Shown here one piece after another: positions 9,832 to 19,487 of a DNA stretch of 34,527 nt (position 1 is its first letter; each line of letters begins with the position of its first letter). The DNA is from Alphaproteobacteria bacterium (GTDB lineage: Bacteria > Pseudomonadota > Alphaproteobacteria > GCA-2731375): NCBI GenBank assembly GCA_016869175.1, contig VGEV01000022.1:1-34527 (forward strand), given 5' to 3'. The position numbers and the translations under genes were made by a program. The notes below the pieces were generated by a model. That model saw nothing but the letters and a program-made list of their open reading frames with translations, was not told the origin of the DNA and made no database searches.

Positions 9832-10043
9832 CTTGTTTGACTCCTTCGTCGCTCCGCGCCGCTAGGCCGGCGGTTGGGCCGTGGTATTGATCAGGAAGTT
9901 CTTAAGCTCTGCTTGATTCCAGCTCGGGCACTGGGGTGTTCAGCCCGTCGTCTTTTGGCGCCCTTGTTGCGCGCGCCTGCCGCCCCGAGCGCTGAGCCTC
10001 GCCGACGCTCCGCGCCCCCGCGATTCGTTGCAAGAACACAAGC

Positions 10044-10068
10044 AAAATAACTGCCGGTGCAGGCAGTT
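10044..10068 (-). terminator. Rho-independent terminator after tolB
   Basis: A 7-bp stem AACTGCC/GGCAGTT with a 6-base loop (10049-10068) is followed on the minus strand by ATTTT. It lies 40 bases past the tolB stop and ends the yebC-ruv-tol series before pal. The remainder of 9832-10107 holds no gene I can support. Confidence 0.7.
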
Positions 10069-10107
10069 TCAAGCGAAATGCGCGGCGCATTCGCGGCATT
10101 CGGTGGC

Positions 10108-11475
10108 TCAGCGGTTGCTCGCGGCAAGCGGTGCCGGCGGCGACCAGGCAGGGTCGGAAGCGTCCTGCGGCGTCAGCATCTCGCGCTCGTTGTAGCCCGT
10201 GAGGTCGACCGAACGCAGGCGGACGCGACCGCCGCGGCCGCCGGCCTCGCCTGGCTCCTGGCGGAAATACATCAGCACCCGGCCATTGGGTGCCCAGGTC
10301 GGACCTTCGTCGAGAAAGCTTTCGGTCAACAGCCGCTCGCCCGAGCCATCGGGCCGCATGACGCCGATGAAGAAGCGACCGCGATGCATCTTGGTGAAGG
10401 CAATCAGGTCGCCGCGCGGCGACCAGACCGGCGTCGCATAGCGCCCCTCGCCAAAGCTGATGCGTTGCGGGTTGCCGCCGTCGGCGCCCATCACATAGAT
10501 CTGCTGGCTGCCGCCGCGATCGGAATTGAAGGTGATCCGGCTGCCGTCGGGGGCGTAAACCGGCGAGGTGTCGATCGCCGGATGGTCGGTCAGGCGCCTG
10601 ACCGCGCGGCTGCGCAGGTCCATCTCGAAGATGTCCGAATTGCCGTCCGTTTCACGGCTGAAGATCACCCGGTCGCCATCGGGCGAGAAGCGCGGGGCAT
10701 AGGTCATGCCCGGGAAATCGCCCAGCACTTCTTGCCGCCCGGTATCGATGTTGTAGAGAAAGACGCGCGGCTGCCCGCGGGCATAGGACAGATAGGTGAT
10801 CTCCTGCCGGGTCGGCGAGAAACGCGGCGTCAATACCAGGTAGCTGCCGTCGGTCAGAAAGCGATGGTTGGCGCCGTCCTGGTCCATGATCGCCAGCCGC
10901 TTGACCCGCCGCGTCACCGCCCCGCTCTCGGAGATGTAGACGATGCGGGTATCGAAATAGCCCTGTTCGCCGGTGATGCGCTTGTAGATCTCGTCCGAGA
11001 TGATGTGGGCGATGCGCCGCCAGTTGTTAGGCGGCGTCTTGTAGCTGAAGCCGAGCATCTGCTGCGCGCCGAACACGTCCCACAGGCGGAACTCGACATC
11101 GAGCCGGCCATCGGGCTGCAGCTGCGCTTTGCCGGAGACCAGCGCCTGCGCATTGATCGCCCGCCAGTCCGGAAAGCGCGGGGCTGCCTGCAATTGCTCG
11201 GAGCTCTGCAGGAACGACTTGGGATCGAGCGGTCGGAACAGGCCCGAACGCTCCAGGTTGGCGGTGATGACGCCGGCGATGTTGCGTCCCGTCAGGCCGG
11301 CATCGGCGCCTTCGCCGTGGAAATCCGGGATGGCGATCAGCAGCGGATCGACGTTGCCGCGCGTGATGTCGATGCTGAGCTGCGCACGCGCCTGCGATAC
11401 CGACAGCAGCGTGGCCAACAGCAGGCAAAGCAACGGCAGGCGAGCGGCGGGTACGCGCGGCATCTTGGTCATCAT
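10108..11475 (-). CDS. tolB: Tol-Pal system translocation protein TolB
   Basis: A 455-residue periplasmic protein with a signal peptide ending near QARAQ (about 32). An N-terminal TolB domain (IAIPDF..., about 45-165) is followed by a six-bladed beta-propeller with WD40-like PD40 repeats such as [15 protein letters not shown] and [15 protein letters not shown]. TolB binds Pal through the propeller and TolA through the N-terminal segment. The first ATG at 11475 overlaps the tolA stop (ATGA); a second ATG follows immediately, so the true start may be one codon later. It is the last gene before a terminator. Confidence 0.97.
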   Translation of the reverse strand: MMTKMPRVPAARLPLLCLLLATLLSVSQARAQLSIDITRGNVDPLLIAIPDFHGEGADAGLTGRNIAGVITANLERSGLFRPLDPKSFLQSSEQLQAAPRFPDWRAINAQALVSGKAQLQPDGRLDVEFRLWDVFGAQQMLGFSYKTPPNNWRRIAHIISDEIYKRITGEQGYFDTRIVYISESGAVTRRVKRLAIMDQDGANHRFLTDGSYLVLTPRFSPTRQEITYLSYARGQPRVFLYNIDTGRQEVLGDFPGMTYAPRFSPDGDRVIFSRETDGNSDIFEMDLRSRAVRRLTDHPAIDTSPVYAPDGSRITFNSDRGGSQQIYVMGADGGNPQRISFGEGRYATPVWSPRGDLIAFTKMHRGRFFIGVMRPDGSGERLLTESFLDEGPTWAPNGRVLMYFRQEPGEAGGRGGRVRLRSVDLTGYNEREMLTPQDASDPAWSPPAPLAASNR

Positions 11476-12398
11476 CCACCCAGCATGTCTTTCGGATTGA
11501 ACTTGAGGACGAGTTCGCGCCATTGCTCGTAGCGCTCGAGTGGCAAGCCCTGCAAGGGACTGCAGCGCTGCACCGCGCGTCTGGCCGATTCGGCGGCGCT
11601 GCGGAAGGCTTCCTCGCCGGAGCGCGTCATGCGCGCTTCCTCCAGGATCTCCGGCGGGCGGAGCAGCGAACCGTCGCGATTGAGTGCCACCCGGACGGTG
11701 ACGATCAGGTCCTGCGCGTCGCGTGCCCCGGCCTGCACCGACCAGCATTGCTCGATCTGCTTGCGGATCGCGTCGATCACGGTCATCGACAGCGGCTGGT
11801 CGGACAACCGGGGAGCGGCAACGCTGACCGGCTGGAGCTTGGCCTGCGGCTTCGGCGGTTCGGGGGTTGGCGGCGCGGCTTCCTTGAGGCGGCGATCCAG
11901 CAGGGCGGCGATCCGGTTGGGATCGAATTCGGCCTCGCGTTTGGGCCGGGCCCGCGGCTCCGGCGCCTCGCTGGCGGCGATGCGTGGCGTCGGTTCCTTC
12001 GGCGGCTCGGGCCTTGCCACCGGTTCCGGCTTGGGTTCGGGTTTGGGCGGCAACGGCTTGGGCTCTGGCGCCGGCGCCTCGGCCAGTTTCGGCGGCTCGG
12101 GCTTGGGCGGCTCCGGTTCGGCCCGCGGCGGGGGCGGTGGCGGGGGTGGTGGTGGCGGGGGTGGCGGCGGCAGTTCCGCCTTCTTCGGCTCCACCTGCTC
12201 GCGTTTGGCCTCCGGTTTCGGTTCGGGCGCCTTCTCGCGTTTCTGCGGCGTCGTGACCTCGCCGATCGGGACCAGTTCCACCAGGATCGGCGGCGTCTCC
12301 ATCGGCTCGGTCCGGCGCATCAGTTCCGGCAGCCCGACCGCCGCCAGGGTCAGCAGCGCGGCATGCAGAAAGAGCGAGAAAGTGAAGCCGTTGCGCAC
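11472..12398 (-). CDS. tolA: Cell envelope protein TolA with polyproline linker
   Basis: A 308-residue TolA-type protein. A short cytoplasmic start and one TM helix (about 6-26, [19 protein letters not shown]) anchor it in the inner membrane. The middle third is dominated by proline with lysine and glutamate, including 15 consecutive prolines at about 76-90 and many PEP/PKP repeats. The C-terminal domain (about 205-308), with a predicted cysteine pair (CW... and QRCSP), is TonB/TolA-like. In E. coli the middle domain is a long helix; here it must be an extended polyproline rod. It starts with GTG at 12398, just after the tolR stop with an AGG nearby. It links TolQR proton-motive energy to TolB and Pal. 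Confidence 0.9.
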   Translation of the reverse strand: MRNGFTFSLFLHAALLTLAAVGLPELMRRTEPMETPPILVELVPIGEVTTPQKREKAPEPKPEAKREQVEPKKAELPPPPPPPPPPPPPPPRAEPEPPKPEPPKLAEAPAPEPKPLPPKPEPKPEPVARPEPPKEPTPRIAASEAPEPRARPKREAEFDPNRIAALLDRRLKEAAPPTPEPPKPQAKLQPVSVAAPRLSDQPLSMTVIDAIRKQIEQCWSVQAGARDAQDLIVTVRVALNRDGSLLRPPEILEEARMTRSGEEAFRSAAESARRAVQRCSPLQGLPLERYEQWRELVLKFNPKDMLGG

Positions 12399-12410
12399 CG
12401 CCGCCGACCT

Positions 12411-12875
12411 TCAGGTGCCTCGCCTGGGCGCCGGCGCGACCGGCTTCGACTGGGTGACCAGCGCAACCTTGCTGAAGCCGGCGCTGTTCAACACCCCCAT
12501 CACTTCCATGAAGGTTCCGTAGTTGATGCCGGCGTCGCCGCGCACGAAGATCCGCGCATCGCGCCCGCGCTGACCGGCAATGGCGGCCAGCTTCGCCGGC
12601 AATTCGGCCAGCGGCACCTTGGCCTCTTGCAGGTAGACGGCACCGGACTTGTCGATGCTGACGGTCAGCGGCTGTTCGCTGTTGCGCAAGGCCTCGGCGG
12701 TGGCTTTCGGAAGATCGACCGGCACGCCCACGGCCAGCAGCGGCGCGGTCACCATGAACACCACCAGCAGCACCAGCATCACATCGACGAACGGCGTGAC
12801 GTTGATCTGCCAGAGCGGCGGAAAGCCACGGCCCGGACGCCGTCGCCCGCCGCCATGCTGGATATAGGCGGCCAT
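12411..12875 (-). CDS. tolR: Protein TolR (ExbD family)
   Basis: A 154-residue ExbD/TolR protein. After a basic, glycine-rich cytoplasmic stretch, a single TM helix (about 26-48) carries [19 protein letters not shown]. Asp31 in that helix is the proton-path acidic residue conserved in TolR and ExbD. The periplasmic C-terminal domain follows. The start overlaps the tolQ stop (TGATG). It forms the TolQ-TolR motor that energises TolA. Confidence 0.96.
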   Translation of the reverse strand: MAAYIQHGGGRRRPGRGFPPLWQINVTPFVDVMLVLLVVFMVTAPLLAVGVPVDLPKATAEALRNSEQPLTVSIDKSGAVYLQEAKVPLAELPAKLAAIAGQRGRDARIFVRGDAGINYGTFMEVMGVLNSAGFSKVALVTQSKPVAPAPRRGT

Positions 12876-13609
12876 CAGGCGGGCCTCTCTTCCAGTTGCC
12901 TCGACAGGATGGCGGTGAACTCGCCGACGAAACCATCCAGCCGGTTGGCGTAGCGGCCGAGGTCGTTGGAGAACTTGTTGTAGGCGATCACCGCCGGTAT
13001 GGCCGCGACCAGGCCGACCGCCGTGGCGAACAGCGCCTCGGCGATGCCGGGTGCGACCGCTGCCAGGTTGGTTTGCTTGGTCACCGCGATCGCCTGAAAG
13101 CTGTTCATGATGCCCCATACCGTGCCGAACAGGCCGACGAACGGCGCCGTCGAGCCGACCGTGGCCAGGAAGCCGAGATAGCGCTCCAGCCGTTCCAGTT
13201 CGCGGCTCATGGTGATCTGCATGACCTGCTGGATCCGTTCGCGTATGCCCGCCCGCAGCGTGTTGTCGCTGGCCAGCCCCTTGGCGGTCGACCGCCGCCA
13301 TTCCCGCATGGCGGAGGCGAACAGCAGTTCCATGGGGTGGCGGGCGCGGTTGCCGACGTTGTCGTACAGCGTCTCCAGGCTGCCGCCCGACCAGAACTGG
13401 TCCTCGAATTGGTCGGCCTGCACCCGCAGGCGCCGGAAGCGGAGCCACTTCTCGAAGATGATCGCCCAGCACCAGATCGAGGCGCCGAGCAGCAGCAGCA
13501 GCACCGCCTTGACCACCACGTCGGCGCGCAGGATCAACGCCCAGATGCTGAGATCGCCCGCGCCGATCGATCCGGCCAGACGCATCGCCTCGACGCTTTG
13601 TGCTTCCAT
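12875..13609 (-). CDS. tolQ: Protein TolQ (ExbB/MotA family)
   Basis: A 244-residue inner-membrane proton channel subunit. Three TM regions are visible, at about 23-52, 145-170 and 184-208. The family signature is in [20 protein letters not shown] (152-171) and in the third helix, [17 protein letters not shown]. The ATG at 13609 follows the ybgC stop by two bases. An in-frame upstream codon at 13651 would overlap ybgC and adds no homology. Confidence 0.96.
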   Translation of the reverse strand: MEAQSVEAMRLAGSIGAGDLSIWALILRADVVVKAVLLLLLGASIWCWAIIFEKWLRFRRLRVQADQFEDQFWSGGSLETLYDNVGNRARHPMELLFASAMREWRRSTAKGLASDNTLRAGIRERIQQVMQITMSRELERLERYLGFLATVGSTAPFVGLFGTVWGIMNSFQAIAVTKQTNLAAVAPGIAEALFATAVGLVAAIPAVIAYNKFSNDLGRYANRLDGFVGEFTAILSRQLEERPA

Positions 13610-13611
13610 TC

Positions 13612-14046
13612 CTAACGGTCCTTCGCTGTCATGTCCGTCGCGCTCAGGCAAGCGCGCAAGCCGACCGGTATGCGCCGCGATCGGCCAGCCCGGTCGATGC
13701 AGGCCAGCCTGACCTGTCCCTGGGCCAGGGTCCGCGCCTGCCGGCGCACGCTCTGCGCAAGGTCGAGCGTGGCCGCGCCAAGGTGGGTCAGGCAGGTCTC
13801 CACCTGCAATTCGTCATCGAGCCGCGCCGGCGCCAGATAATCGACCGCGACCCGGCGCACCGCGAACATCAGGCCGTCCTGGCGCAGCAGCCGCTGCTGG
13901 TCGATGCCGCGCGCACGCACCAGTTCGCTGCGGCCGCGCTCGAAGTAGCGCAGATAATTGGCGTAATAGACGATGCCGGCGGCATCCGTGTCCTCCCAAT
14001 AGACGCGGAGACCCAGCACATGCCTTGCCTCAGCCATCGCCGGCAT
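13612..14046 (-). CDS. ybgC: Acyl-CoA thioesterase YbgC (Tol-Pal associated)
   Basis: A 144-residue hotdog-fold thioesterase with the 4-hydroxybenzoyl-CoA-thioesterase motif [20 protein letters not shown]; Asp21 is the catalytic-type acid. YbgC is the standard first gene of tol-pal operons and is thought to act on acyl-ACP or acyl-CoA near the inner membrane. Start choice: ATG at 14046 is preceded by AGGA but overlaps ruvB by 17 bases, while ATG at 14037 shortens the protein by three residues. Both are plausible. Confidence 0.93.
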   Translation of the reverse strand: MPAMAEARHVLGLRVYWEDTDAAGIVYYANYLRYFERGRSELVRARGIDQQRLLRQDGLMFAVRRVAVDYLAPARLDDELQVETCLTHLGAATLDLAQSVRRQARTLAQGQVRLACIDRAGRSRRIPVGLRACLSATDMTAKDR

Positions 14047-15088
14047 CGTCCTGGGTGAACAGCCCGGGTTCGCGTCCGCCGCGCGGCACCGCCAGGCCCA
14101 GATGCCTGTAGCCGGCGGCGGTCAGCATCCGCCCGCGCGGGCTGCGTTGCAGCAGGCCGCGCTGGATCAGGTAGGGCTCGACGATGTCCTCAAGCGCGTC
14201 GCGGGTTTCCGACAGGGCCGCCGACAGCGTGTCGATGCCGACCGGCCCGCCGCCGAACTCGCGACCAATCGCGCCAAGATAGCGACGATCCATCGCGTCG
14301 AGGCCGCCGCCGTCGACCTCCAGCCGGGCCAGCGCGGCGTCGGCTTCCGCCCGCCCGACCTCGACCTGGCCGGCATGCGCGGCGAAGTCGCGCACCCGGC
14401 GCAACAGGCGAACCGCGATGCGCGGCGTGCCGCGGCTGCGCCGGGCAATCTCGCGCGCGCCCTCCGGCGTCAGCCTGAGCTCGGCAAGCCGAGCCGCCCG
14501 GCGCACGATCGCCTCCAGTTCGGCCACGTCGTAGAACTCCAGCCGCAGCGGGATGCCAAAGCGTTCGCGCAACGGCGTGGTCAACAGGCCCGAGCGGGTG
14601 GTGGCGCCGACCAGCGTGAAGGGCGGCAGGTCGATGCGCACGTTGCGCGCCGCCGGCCCCTCGCCGATCACCAGGTCGAGCTGAAAATCCTCCATCGCCG
14701 GATAGAGGATTTCCTCGACCGCCGGGCTCAGCCGATGGATCTCGTCGATGAACAGCACGTCGCGCGTCTGCAGATGGGTCAGGATCGCCGCCAGGTCGCC
14801 CGCGCGCACGATCACCGGCCCGGAGGTCGCGCGAAAACCGACCGCCAGTTCGCGCGCCACGATCTGCGCCAGCGTCGTCTTGCCCAGGCCGGGCGGGCCA
14901 TGCAGCAGCACATGGTCGAGCGCTTCCGCCCGCTGGCGCGCGGCCGCAACATAGATCGCCAGATTCTCCTTCAGCGCGCGCTGGCCAACGAAATCGGCCA
15001 GTCGCTGCGGCCGAAGCGTGCCTTCGCCGACATCCTCGGCCCCGGCTTCGGGCCCGACCATCCGTTCCGGCACCGCTTCCGGGCTCAT
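14030..15088 (-). CDS. ruvB: Holliday junction branch migration helicase RuvB
   Basis: A 352-residue AAA+ motor that drives branch migration with RuvA. It shows [12 protein letters not shown] (25-36), Walker A GPPGLGKT (64-71), Walker B LFIDEIH (112-118) and sensor-1 GATTR (161-165). The C-terminal winged helix is around [16 protein letters not shown]. The ATG at 15088 overlaps the ruvA stop (ATGA). Length is normal for the family. Confidence 0.98.
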   Translation of the reverse strand: MSPEAVPERMVGPEAGAEDVGEGTLRPQRLADFVGQRALKENLAIYVAAARQRAEALDHVLLHGPPGLGKTTLAQIVARELAVGFRATSGPVIVRAGDLAAILTHLQTRDVLFIDEIHRLSPAVEEILYPAMEDFQLDLVIGEGPAARNVRIDLPPFTLVGATTRSGLLTTPLRERFGIPLRLEFYDVAELEAIVRRAARLAELRLTPEGAREIARRSRGTPRIAVRLLRRVRDFAAHAGQVEVGRAEADAALARLEVDGGGLDAMDRRYLGAIGREFGGGPVGIDTLSAALSETRDALEDIVEPYLIQRGLLQRSPRGRMLTAAGYRHLGLAVPRGGREPGLFTQDDAGDG

Positions 15089-15687
15089 GCGCTGAGTTCC
15101 CGCAAGCCGCCGCGGATCAAGCCCGCGAGATCGATCCGCTCGCCCAGCTTGCGTCGCGCGGCATCGACCGCCAGCGCCGCTTCGCCCTGCCGGTAGCCGA
15201 GATTGACAAGCGCCGAGACCGCATCGTCGCCAAGCGCGTCGGCGGGTGGCGCCGGCGCGGCCGATGGCGCCGGCGCCGGCACCACTGGCAACGCGCGGCC
15301 CTTCAGTTCGGCGACAATGCGAGCCGCCAGCTTGGGCCCGACGCCCGGCGCGCGCCGCAGACTGCCGGCATCTTGCCGGGCGACCGCGGCTGCGAGTTCG
15401 GCCGGCGCCAAGGCGCCCAGGATGCCAAGAGCCAGCTTGGCGCCGACGCCTTGCACCGCCTGCAACAGCACGAAGCACTGCCGCTCCGCCGGCTCGGCGA
15501 AGCCATAGAGGTGGATATGGTCTTCTCGCACATGCGTCTCGATGCCGAGCTGTGCCGCCTCGCCGACGCGGCCGAGCCGGGCGAGCGTGCGGGCAGAACA
15601 GAACACCAGATAGCCGACGCCGCCGACCTCGAGCACGACCTGGCCCTCGCCCAGTTCCACCAGCCTGCCCGACAGCCGCGCGATCAT
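15085..15687 (-). CDS. ruvA: Holliday junction branch migration protein RuvA
   Basis: A 200-residue Holliday-junction-binding protein. The OB domain starts [11 protein letters not shown] and contains VGYLVFCS. Helix-hairpin-helix motifs follow at [20 protein letters not shown] and [20 protein letters not shown]. After a proline/alanine-rich linker (about 134-148), domain III ([12 protein letters not shown]) contacts RuvB. It is coupled to both neighbours by ATGA overlaps. Confidence 0.97.
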   Translation of the reverse strand: MIARLSGRLVELGEGQVVLEVGGVGYLVFCSARTLARLGRVGEAAQLGIETHVREDHIHLYGFAEPAERQCFVLLQAVQGVGAKLALGILGALAPAELAAAVARQDAGSLRRAPGVGPKLAARIVAELKGRALPVVPAPAPSAAPAPPADALGDDAVSALVNLGYRQGEAALAVDAARRKLGERIDLAGLIRGGLRELSA

Positions 15688-16187
15688 TGCGCTTGCCCCG
15701 CTGGTGTCGCCCGCGCCGCGAAAGCGGCGTGCTGGGCATGGCAGAGAGCCACCGCCAGCGCATCCGCCGCGTCGGGATCGAGCGGCCCGGCCGCCGGCAG
15801 CAGCGTGCGCACCATCATGGCGATCTGCGCCTTCTCGGCATGGCCGGTGCCGACGATGGTCTTCTTCACCAGGTTGGGCGCGTATTCGGCAACCGGCACA
15901 CCGGCCAGGGCCGGCGCCAGCAGCACGACGCCGCGCGCCTGGCCCAGCTTCAGCGTGGAACCGGGGTTGCGATTGACGAAGGTCTCCTCCACCGCCGCCA
16001 CGTCCGGCAAAAATCGCGCCAGCACCGCGCTCAAGCCGCGGTAGAGTTCGGCCAAGCGCGGCGCCAGCGCCGGGCCGGCGGCGGAATGCACCGCGCCATT
16101 CCCAACATGCCGCAAGCGTCCGTGGCCAGCCTCGATCACGCCCCAGCCGGTGTGGCGCAGGCCGGGGTCGAGGCCCAGGATGCGCAA
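15684..16187 (-). CDS. ruvC: Crossover junction endodeoxyribonuclease RuvC
   Basis: A 167-residue Holliday-junction resolvase with an RNase-H-like fold. Catalytic acidic residues are visible at Asp7 ([12 protein letters not shown]), Glu67/Glu68 ([11 protein letters not shown]), Asp139 and Asp142 ([14 protein letters not shown]). The start codon is TTG at 16187, the only reasonable start between the yebC stop (10 bases upstream) and the conserved N-terminus. The ruvC-ruvA-ruvB order is typical. Confidence 0.97.
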   Translation of the reverse strand: MRILGLDPGLRHTGWGVIEAGHGRLRHVGNGAVHSAAGPALAPRLAELYRGLSAVLARFLPDVAAVEETFVNRNPGSTLKLGQARGVVLLAPALAGVPVAEYAPNLVKKTIVGTGHAEKAQIAMMVRTLLPAAGPLDPDAADALAVALCHAQHAAFAARATPAGQAQ

Positions 16188-16197
16188 CGCGCGCGCC

Positions 16198-16947
16198 TCA
16201 GGCGCTCAGCCGACGCATCACGTCGTCGGCCATCTCGAAATTGGCGATCACCTGCTGCACATCGTCGCTGTCCTCCAGCAGGGCGAGCAGTTTGAGCAGC
16301 GACTGCGCCTTTTCTTCGTCGACCGCAATCGCGGTCTGCGGTCGCCAGGTCAGCCGAACGCTCAGCGGATCGCCCAAGCGCGCTTCCAAGCCCGCGCGCA
16401 CGGCCTGCAATTCGTCGGCGGCGCAGTAGATGTCGTGTGTCTCGCCGCTGCTCTCGACGTCGCTGGCGCCGGCCTCGGCCGCCGCCTCGAACATCCCCTC
16501 CGCGCTGGCCGCGGCGGCCGGATAGCGCAGCAAGCCCACACGATCGAACAGGTAGGACACGCTGCCGGTCTCGCCCAGGGCGCCGCCATACTTGCTGAAC
16601 AGCGCCCGCACTTCCGATGCCGTGCGGTTGCGGTTGTCCGTCAGGGCCTCGACGATCACGCCAACGCCGCCCGGACCGAAGCCTTCGTAGCGCACCTCGT
16701 CGTAATTCTCGCCGGCGCCGGCCTGGCTTGCCCGCTTGATCGCCCGGTCGATGGTGTCCTTCGGCATGTTCTGTTCGCGCGCCGCCAGGATGGCCGCGCG
16801 CAGACGCGGATTGGCGGCCGGGTCGGGCAGTTCGGCCCGGGCCGACACGGTGATCTCGCGGATCAACTTGGTGAACATCTTCGAGCGCTTCGCATCCTGC
16901 GCGCCCTTGCGGTACATGATGTTCTTGAATTGCGAATGACCGGCCAT
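16198..16947 (-). CDS. yebC: YebC/TACO1-family protein
   Basis: A 249-residue protein with the characteristic opening [18 protein letters not shown] and the internal signature [19 protein letters not shown]. The family was annotated as a DNA-binding transcriptional regulator; members have more recently been linked to translation of proline-rich stretches. That would be a natural partner for the polyproline TolA encoded downstream, though this link is inference. It is adjacent to ruvC, as in most proteobacteria. A GAGG lies very close to the ATG at 16947. Confidence 0.95.
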   Translation of the reverse strand: MAGHSQFKNIMYRKGAQDAKRSKMFTKLIREITVSARAELPDPAANPRLRAAILAAREQNMPKDTIDRAIKRASQAGAGENYDEVRYEGFGPGGVGVIVEALTDNRNRTASEVRALFSKYGGALGETGSVSYLFDRVGLLRYPAAAASAEGMFEAAAEAGASDVESSGETHDIYCAADELQAVRAGLEARLGDPLSVRLTWRPQTAIAVDEEKAQSLLKLLALLEDSDDVQQVIANFEMADDVMRRLSA

Positions 16948-17056
16948 GGCCTCGTTTCAGCCCTCTCCCTGGTATACTGATTGACGCTGTTTACCAGATG
17001 TTGTGGACGATCGCACGGGATACGACTACCCTTCCAATATGGCAACAATGCGGCGT
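16948..17056 (-). promoter_or_regulatory. Candidate promoter region of yebC-ruvCAB-tol operon
   Basis: This 109-base gap precedes yebC and follows the ymdB stop. On the minus strand a TTGCCA (around 17040) is followed 17 bases later by TATCCC, and a second possible -10, TATACC, lies nearer the gene (around 16970-16976). Arms CTGGTA/TACCAG frame the latter, 17 bases apart. These are weak matches to a sigma-70-type promoter, given as a lead only. Confidence 0.3.
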
Positions 17057-17860
17057 CTAGCCCGCAGGCAGGCAGCCCCCCTGGCGGAAGGCGCGCGCCT
17101 GGCGACAGAGCCCCGTGGCATCGTCCGTCTCGAACAGCGTGCCGCACAAGGTCGGTTCGCCCAGCGCCGGGCTCATGCGCCCGCCGGGCACCTTGTGGCG
17201 GAAGCGTTGCAGGGCTTCCGCCTTGTCCATGCCGATCACGCTGTCGTAGTCGCCGCACATGCCGATGTCGGTCTGATAGGCGGTGCCGCCCGGCAGGAAA
17301 CGCAGGTCGGCGGTCGGCACATGGCTGTGGGTGCCGACCACCGCCGAGACCCGGCCGTCCAGATGGTGGCCGAAGGCCATCTTCTCGGAGGTGGCCTCGG
17401 CATGGATGTCGGCCAGGATGAAGGCGGCATCGCGGCCAAGCGTGAGGTCGGCCAACGCCTGGTCGGCGGCGGCGAAGGGATCGTCCAGCGGCTCCATGAA
17501 CACCCGGCCCATCGCCTGCAGCACGATGGCCCGCCTGCCGTCCGGCAGTTCGAAGCGGCCCAGGCCGCGCCCCGGCGCGCTGGCGGGAAAATTGAGCGGC
17601 CGCAACAGCCGGGTCTCGCGCTGGAAGTAGGGGATGATCTCGCGCTGGTCCCAGACGTGGTTGCCGGTGACGATGCAATCGGCGCCAGCGGCGAACAGCG
17701 CCTCGGCGATCTCGCCGGTGATGCCAAAGCCGCCGGCCGCGTTCTCGCCATTCAGCACCACGAAATCCAGCGCCAGCGTTCGCCGCAAGTCCGGCAGCGC
17801 GGCCTGCACCGCCTCACGCGCGCGCCGGCCGACGATGTCGCCGAGATAGAGCGCCCTCAT
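17057..17860 (-). CDS. YmdB-type metallophosphoesterase (TIGR00282 family)
   Basis: A 267-residue protein of the YmdB family, whose characterised members hydrolyse 2',3'-cyclic nucleotides. Metal-site residues are visible: Asp8 (LGDIVGRR), Glu39 and Asn40 (NGENAAGG), Asn67 and His68 (TGNHVWD), His153 (DIHAEATSEK), and His178 and His180 (GTHSHVPTAD). The full set suggests an active enzyme. The ATG overlaps the fthC stop (ATGA), so it is translated with fthC. The physiological role in alphaproteobacteria is not established from this context. Confidence 0.93.
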   Translation of the reverse strand: MRALYLGDIVGRRAREAVQAALPDLRRTLALDFVVLNGENAAGGFGITGEIAEALFAAGADCIVTGNHVWDQREIIPYFQRETRLLRPLNFPASAPGRGLGRFELPDGRRAIVLQAMGRVFMEPLDDPFAAADQALADLTLGRDAAFILADIHAEATSEKMAFGHHLDGRVSAVVGTHSHVPTADLRFLPGGTAYQTDIGMCGDYDSVIGMDKAEALQRFRHKVPGGRMSPALGEPTLCGTLFETDDATGLCRQARAFRQGGCLPAG

Positions 17861-18450
17861 CCCTGTCGTATCCTTGCAAAATGCTCGACCCCCTTTTCGT
17901 GCGCCAAGGCGTCGAGCGGTTCGTCATTCGGTCCGTGCGGCAGCCGCTCGACCCGCTGGCCGGCAAAGGCATAGCCGACCGCCGAGGTCCGCGCACTAGC
18001 CCTGAGCGCGCGCAGGCTGCGGTCGTAGTAGCCACCGCCATAGCCCAGCCGATAGCCCTGGCCGTCGCAGGCCAGCAGCGGGGCGACGACCAGTTGCGGC
18101 ACCACCTGCGCGGCCCGCGGCAAGGGCTCGCGCAAGCCAAGCGGGCCTTCGGCCAAGGTCTCGCCCGGCTGCCATCGCCGGAAGACCAGCGGCTGTCCGC
18201 GCCCGACCACGACCGGCAGCGCGACGACGCAGCCGGCGGCCTGCAAGCGGACCAGCAACGGCCGGGTATCGAACTCCTCCGGCAACGGCCAGTAGACGGA
18301 AACCACGTGGCCCCGACCGGGCGCGAAGGCGGCCAGGAAGTGTTCGGCCGCCAGTTCGCCGGCGTTGGCCGGGGCGGCCGCCGCCAGGCGCACGCGATGG
18401 GCGCGCGCTTCGCCACGCAGCCACTGTTTCTCGGTTTTCAGGCTGTCCAC
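17857..18450 (-). CDS. fthC: 5-formyltetrahydrofolate cyclo-ligase
   Basis: A 197-residue enzyme that converts 5-formyl-THF to 5,10-methenyl-THF with ATP. The conserved C-terminal motif LGYGGGYYDR is at 135-144, preceded by VVAPLLACD. It starts with GTG at 18450 (upstream in-frame sequence lacks homology). In many proteobacteria this gene (ygfA) is cotranscribed behind 6S RNA. The same arrangement is seen here, with the RNA candidate ending about 22 bases upstream of the start. Confidence 0.94.
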   Translation of the reverse strand: MDSLKTEKQWLRGEARAHRVRLAAAAPANAGELAAEHFLAAFAPGRGHVVSVYWPLPEEFDTRPLLVRLQAAGCVVALPVVVGRGQPLVFRRWQPGETLAEGPLGLREPLPRAAQVVPQLVVAPLLACDGQGYRLGYGGGYYDRSLRALRASARTSAVGYAFAGQRVERLPHGPNDEPLDALAHEKGVEHFARIRQG

Positions 18451-18471
18451 GCGAGCGGCCGGGCTGACGAC

Positions 18472-18649
18472 GAGAGGTGAACGGGACCGCCGTGGCCGTC
18501 GGCATCGGATGCTCCGCTGTGGCCTGCTGTTGCAGGTGGGCGCCGTATTGCCGTGACCAGGGTCGCGGCAGGGACAGCTCCCATCACATCGGACATTGGC
18601 CCAGGGGCATGATGGACCTAACGCGCCGGGCAGTACCCGTCCGCTTCCC
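18472..18649 (-). ncRNA. ssrS: Probable 6S RNA (ssrS)
   Basis: The gap between zapA and fthC is the classical location of the 6S RNA gene. Its ends form a long-range helix on the minus strand: ACGGG (18640-18636) pairs with CCCGT (18485-18481), and CTGCC (18633-18629) with GGCGG (18491-18487). An outer, partly mismatched stem extends to 18649/18472. An apical hairpin (18550-18569) sits between two single-stranded arms that could form the central bubble mimicking open promoter DNA. The closed length of about 178 bases matches 6S RNA (E. coli 184). 6S RNA binds sigma-70 RNA polymerase in slow growth. Exact ends are estimates, and no covariance model was run. Confidence 0.7.
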
Positions 18650-18652
18650 TAT

Positions 18653-18955
18653 CTAGGCGGTCTCCAGGTGCCGGGCAACGCCCTCCAGGCGTTCGACCAA
18701 GCTTTCCAGCGTCGCAACCGACGCGGACGCGGGTTCCGCGGCTGTCGGCCGCTGTCGCAGCTCCAACACCTCGTCGGCCAGCAGCAGCGTGGTCATGAGC
18801 AACAGCCGCGCTTCGCCCACCTGGCCGATCTGCTCGACCAGCGCCGTGACGCGCCGGTTCACGTCGGCCGCCAGGCGCCGCACATGCTCCTCCTCGCCAT
18901 CCGCGCAGGCGACTTGGTAGTCGCGATTGTTGACGCGGACGGAGAGCTGGGCCAC
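18653..18955 (-). CDS. zapA: Cell division protein ZapA
   Basis: A 100-residue FtsZ-ring-associated protein. It shows the N-terminal [12 protein letters not shown] and then [16 protein letters not shown], followed by a helical coiled-coil C-terminal half ([20 protein letters not shown]...). It starts with GTG at 18955, one base after the DUF4164 stop, so the two are translationally linked. The stop lies within a few bases of the 6S RNA candidate. Confidence 0.93.
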   Translation of the reverse strand: MAQLSVRVNNRDYQVACADGEEEHVRRLAADVNRRVTALVEQIGQVGEARLLLMTTLLLADEVLELRQRPTAAEPASASVATLESLVERLEGVARHLETA

Positions 18956-18956
18956 T

Positions 18957-19241
18957 TCAGCTGTCCACCAGTTGATTGAGCTCGGCGATCGCCTGGTCGA
19001 GGCGGCTGGTCACCAGTTCCGTCAGGCGTTTCAGTTCGGCGTTCTCCGCCTTGAGGCCGTCGAGTTCGGCCGCCAAGCGCTCGCGCTCGGCCTTCAGCGC
19101 CGCCAGTTCGCGTTCCGCTTCGGCCCTGGCCTCCTGCAATTGCCGTCGGGTGGGCTCGCCCAAGGTGTTCTCAGCCACCCGGCCGACCACCCCCTCCAGC
19201 CGCCGGAGGGCGGTTTCCAGCCGTCCGCCATCATCGGCCAT
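18957..19241 (-). CDS. DUF4164-like coiled-coil protein
   Basis: A 94-residue protein that is almost entirely predicted coiled coil, with heptad-like Leu/Ala spacing and runs such as [34 protein letters not shown] without long hydrophobic segments. Small proteins of this kind (DUF4164) sit next to zapA in alphaproteobacteria and may act in the Z-ring or in cell-division structure. That role is inferred from position. The ATG at 19241 is preceded by an AT-rich leader. Confidence 0.85.
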   Translation of the reverse strand: MADDGGRLETALRRLEGVVGRVAENTLGEPTRRQLQEARAEAERELAALKAERERLAAELDGLKAENAELKRLTELVTSRLDQAIAELNQLVDS

Positions 19242-19487
19242 AAGTCAAATTTCCCTGTTTTTTCAATTACATATAAAGCCTCGACCAAGCCCCAGCATAG
19301 GCCCGGACACGCCGCCGCGTCAACCGCACCGCCGCCCGCCCGGCCGCCTGCTTCGGCTGTTGACGGCAACCGCACCGACGGTCATGTTGCGGCGCCTTCC
19401 ACGACAGCCCGCGCGCGCATTCTGTTCCTGGTGGTACCGTTGCCCGCATGTCCGGAATGTCCGCCCACTCCGCGCCGGGAGCCCGCC
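19242..19487. promoter_or_regulatory. Divergent intergenic region DUF4164-zapA / tkt
   Basis: The DUF4164-proximal 45 bases (19245-19285) are unusually AT-rich for this genome and probably carry the promoter of the DUF4164-zapA-6S-fthC unit. No exact -35/-10 pair stands out. On the plus strand a TTGACG at 19360-19365 could serve tkt, but the expected -10 is poor. No operator-like repeat was recognised. Confidence 0.35.

Noticed and set aside
11523-12953. A 476-codon plus-strand frame opposite tolA and tolR
   Set aside because: It mirrors the proline codons of tolA as glycine, arginine and leucine repeats; tolA and tolR are the real genes.
16961-17000. CTGGTA/TACCAG inverted repeat as a terminator after ymdB
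   Set aside because: Arms are only six bases, separated by 17, with no T-run, so it does not meet terminator criteria.
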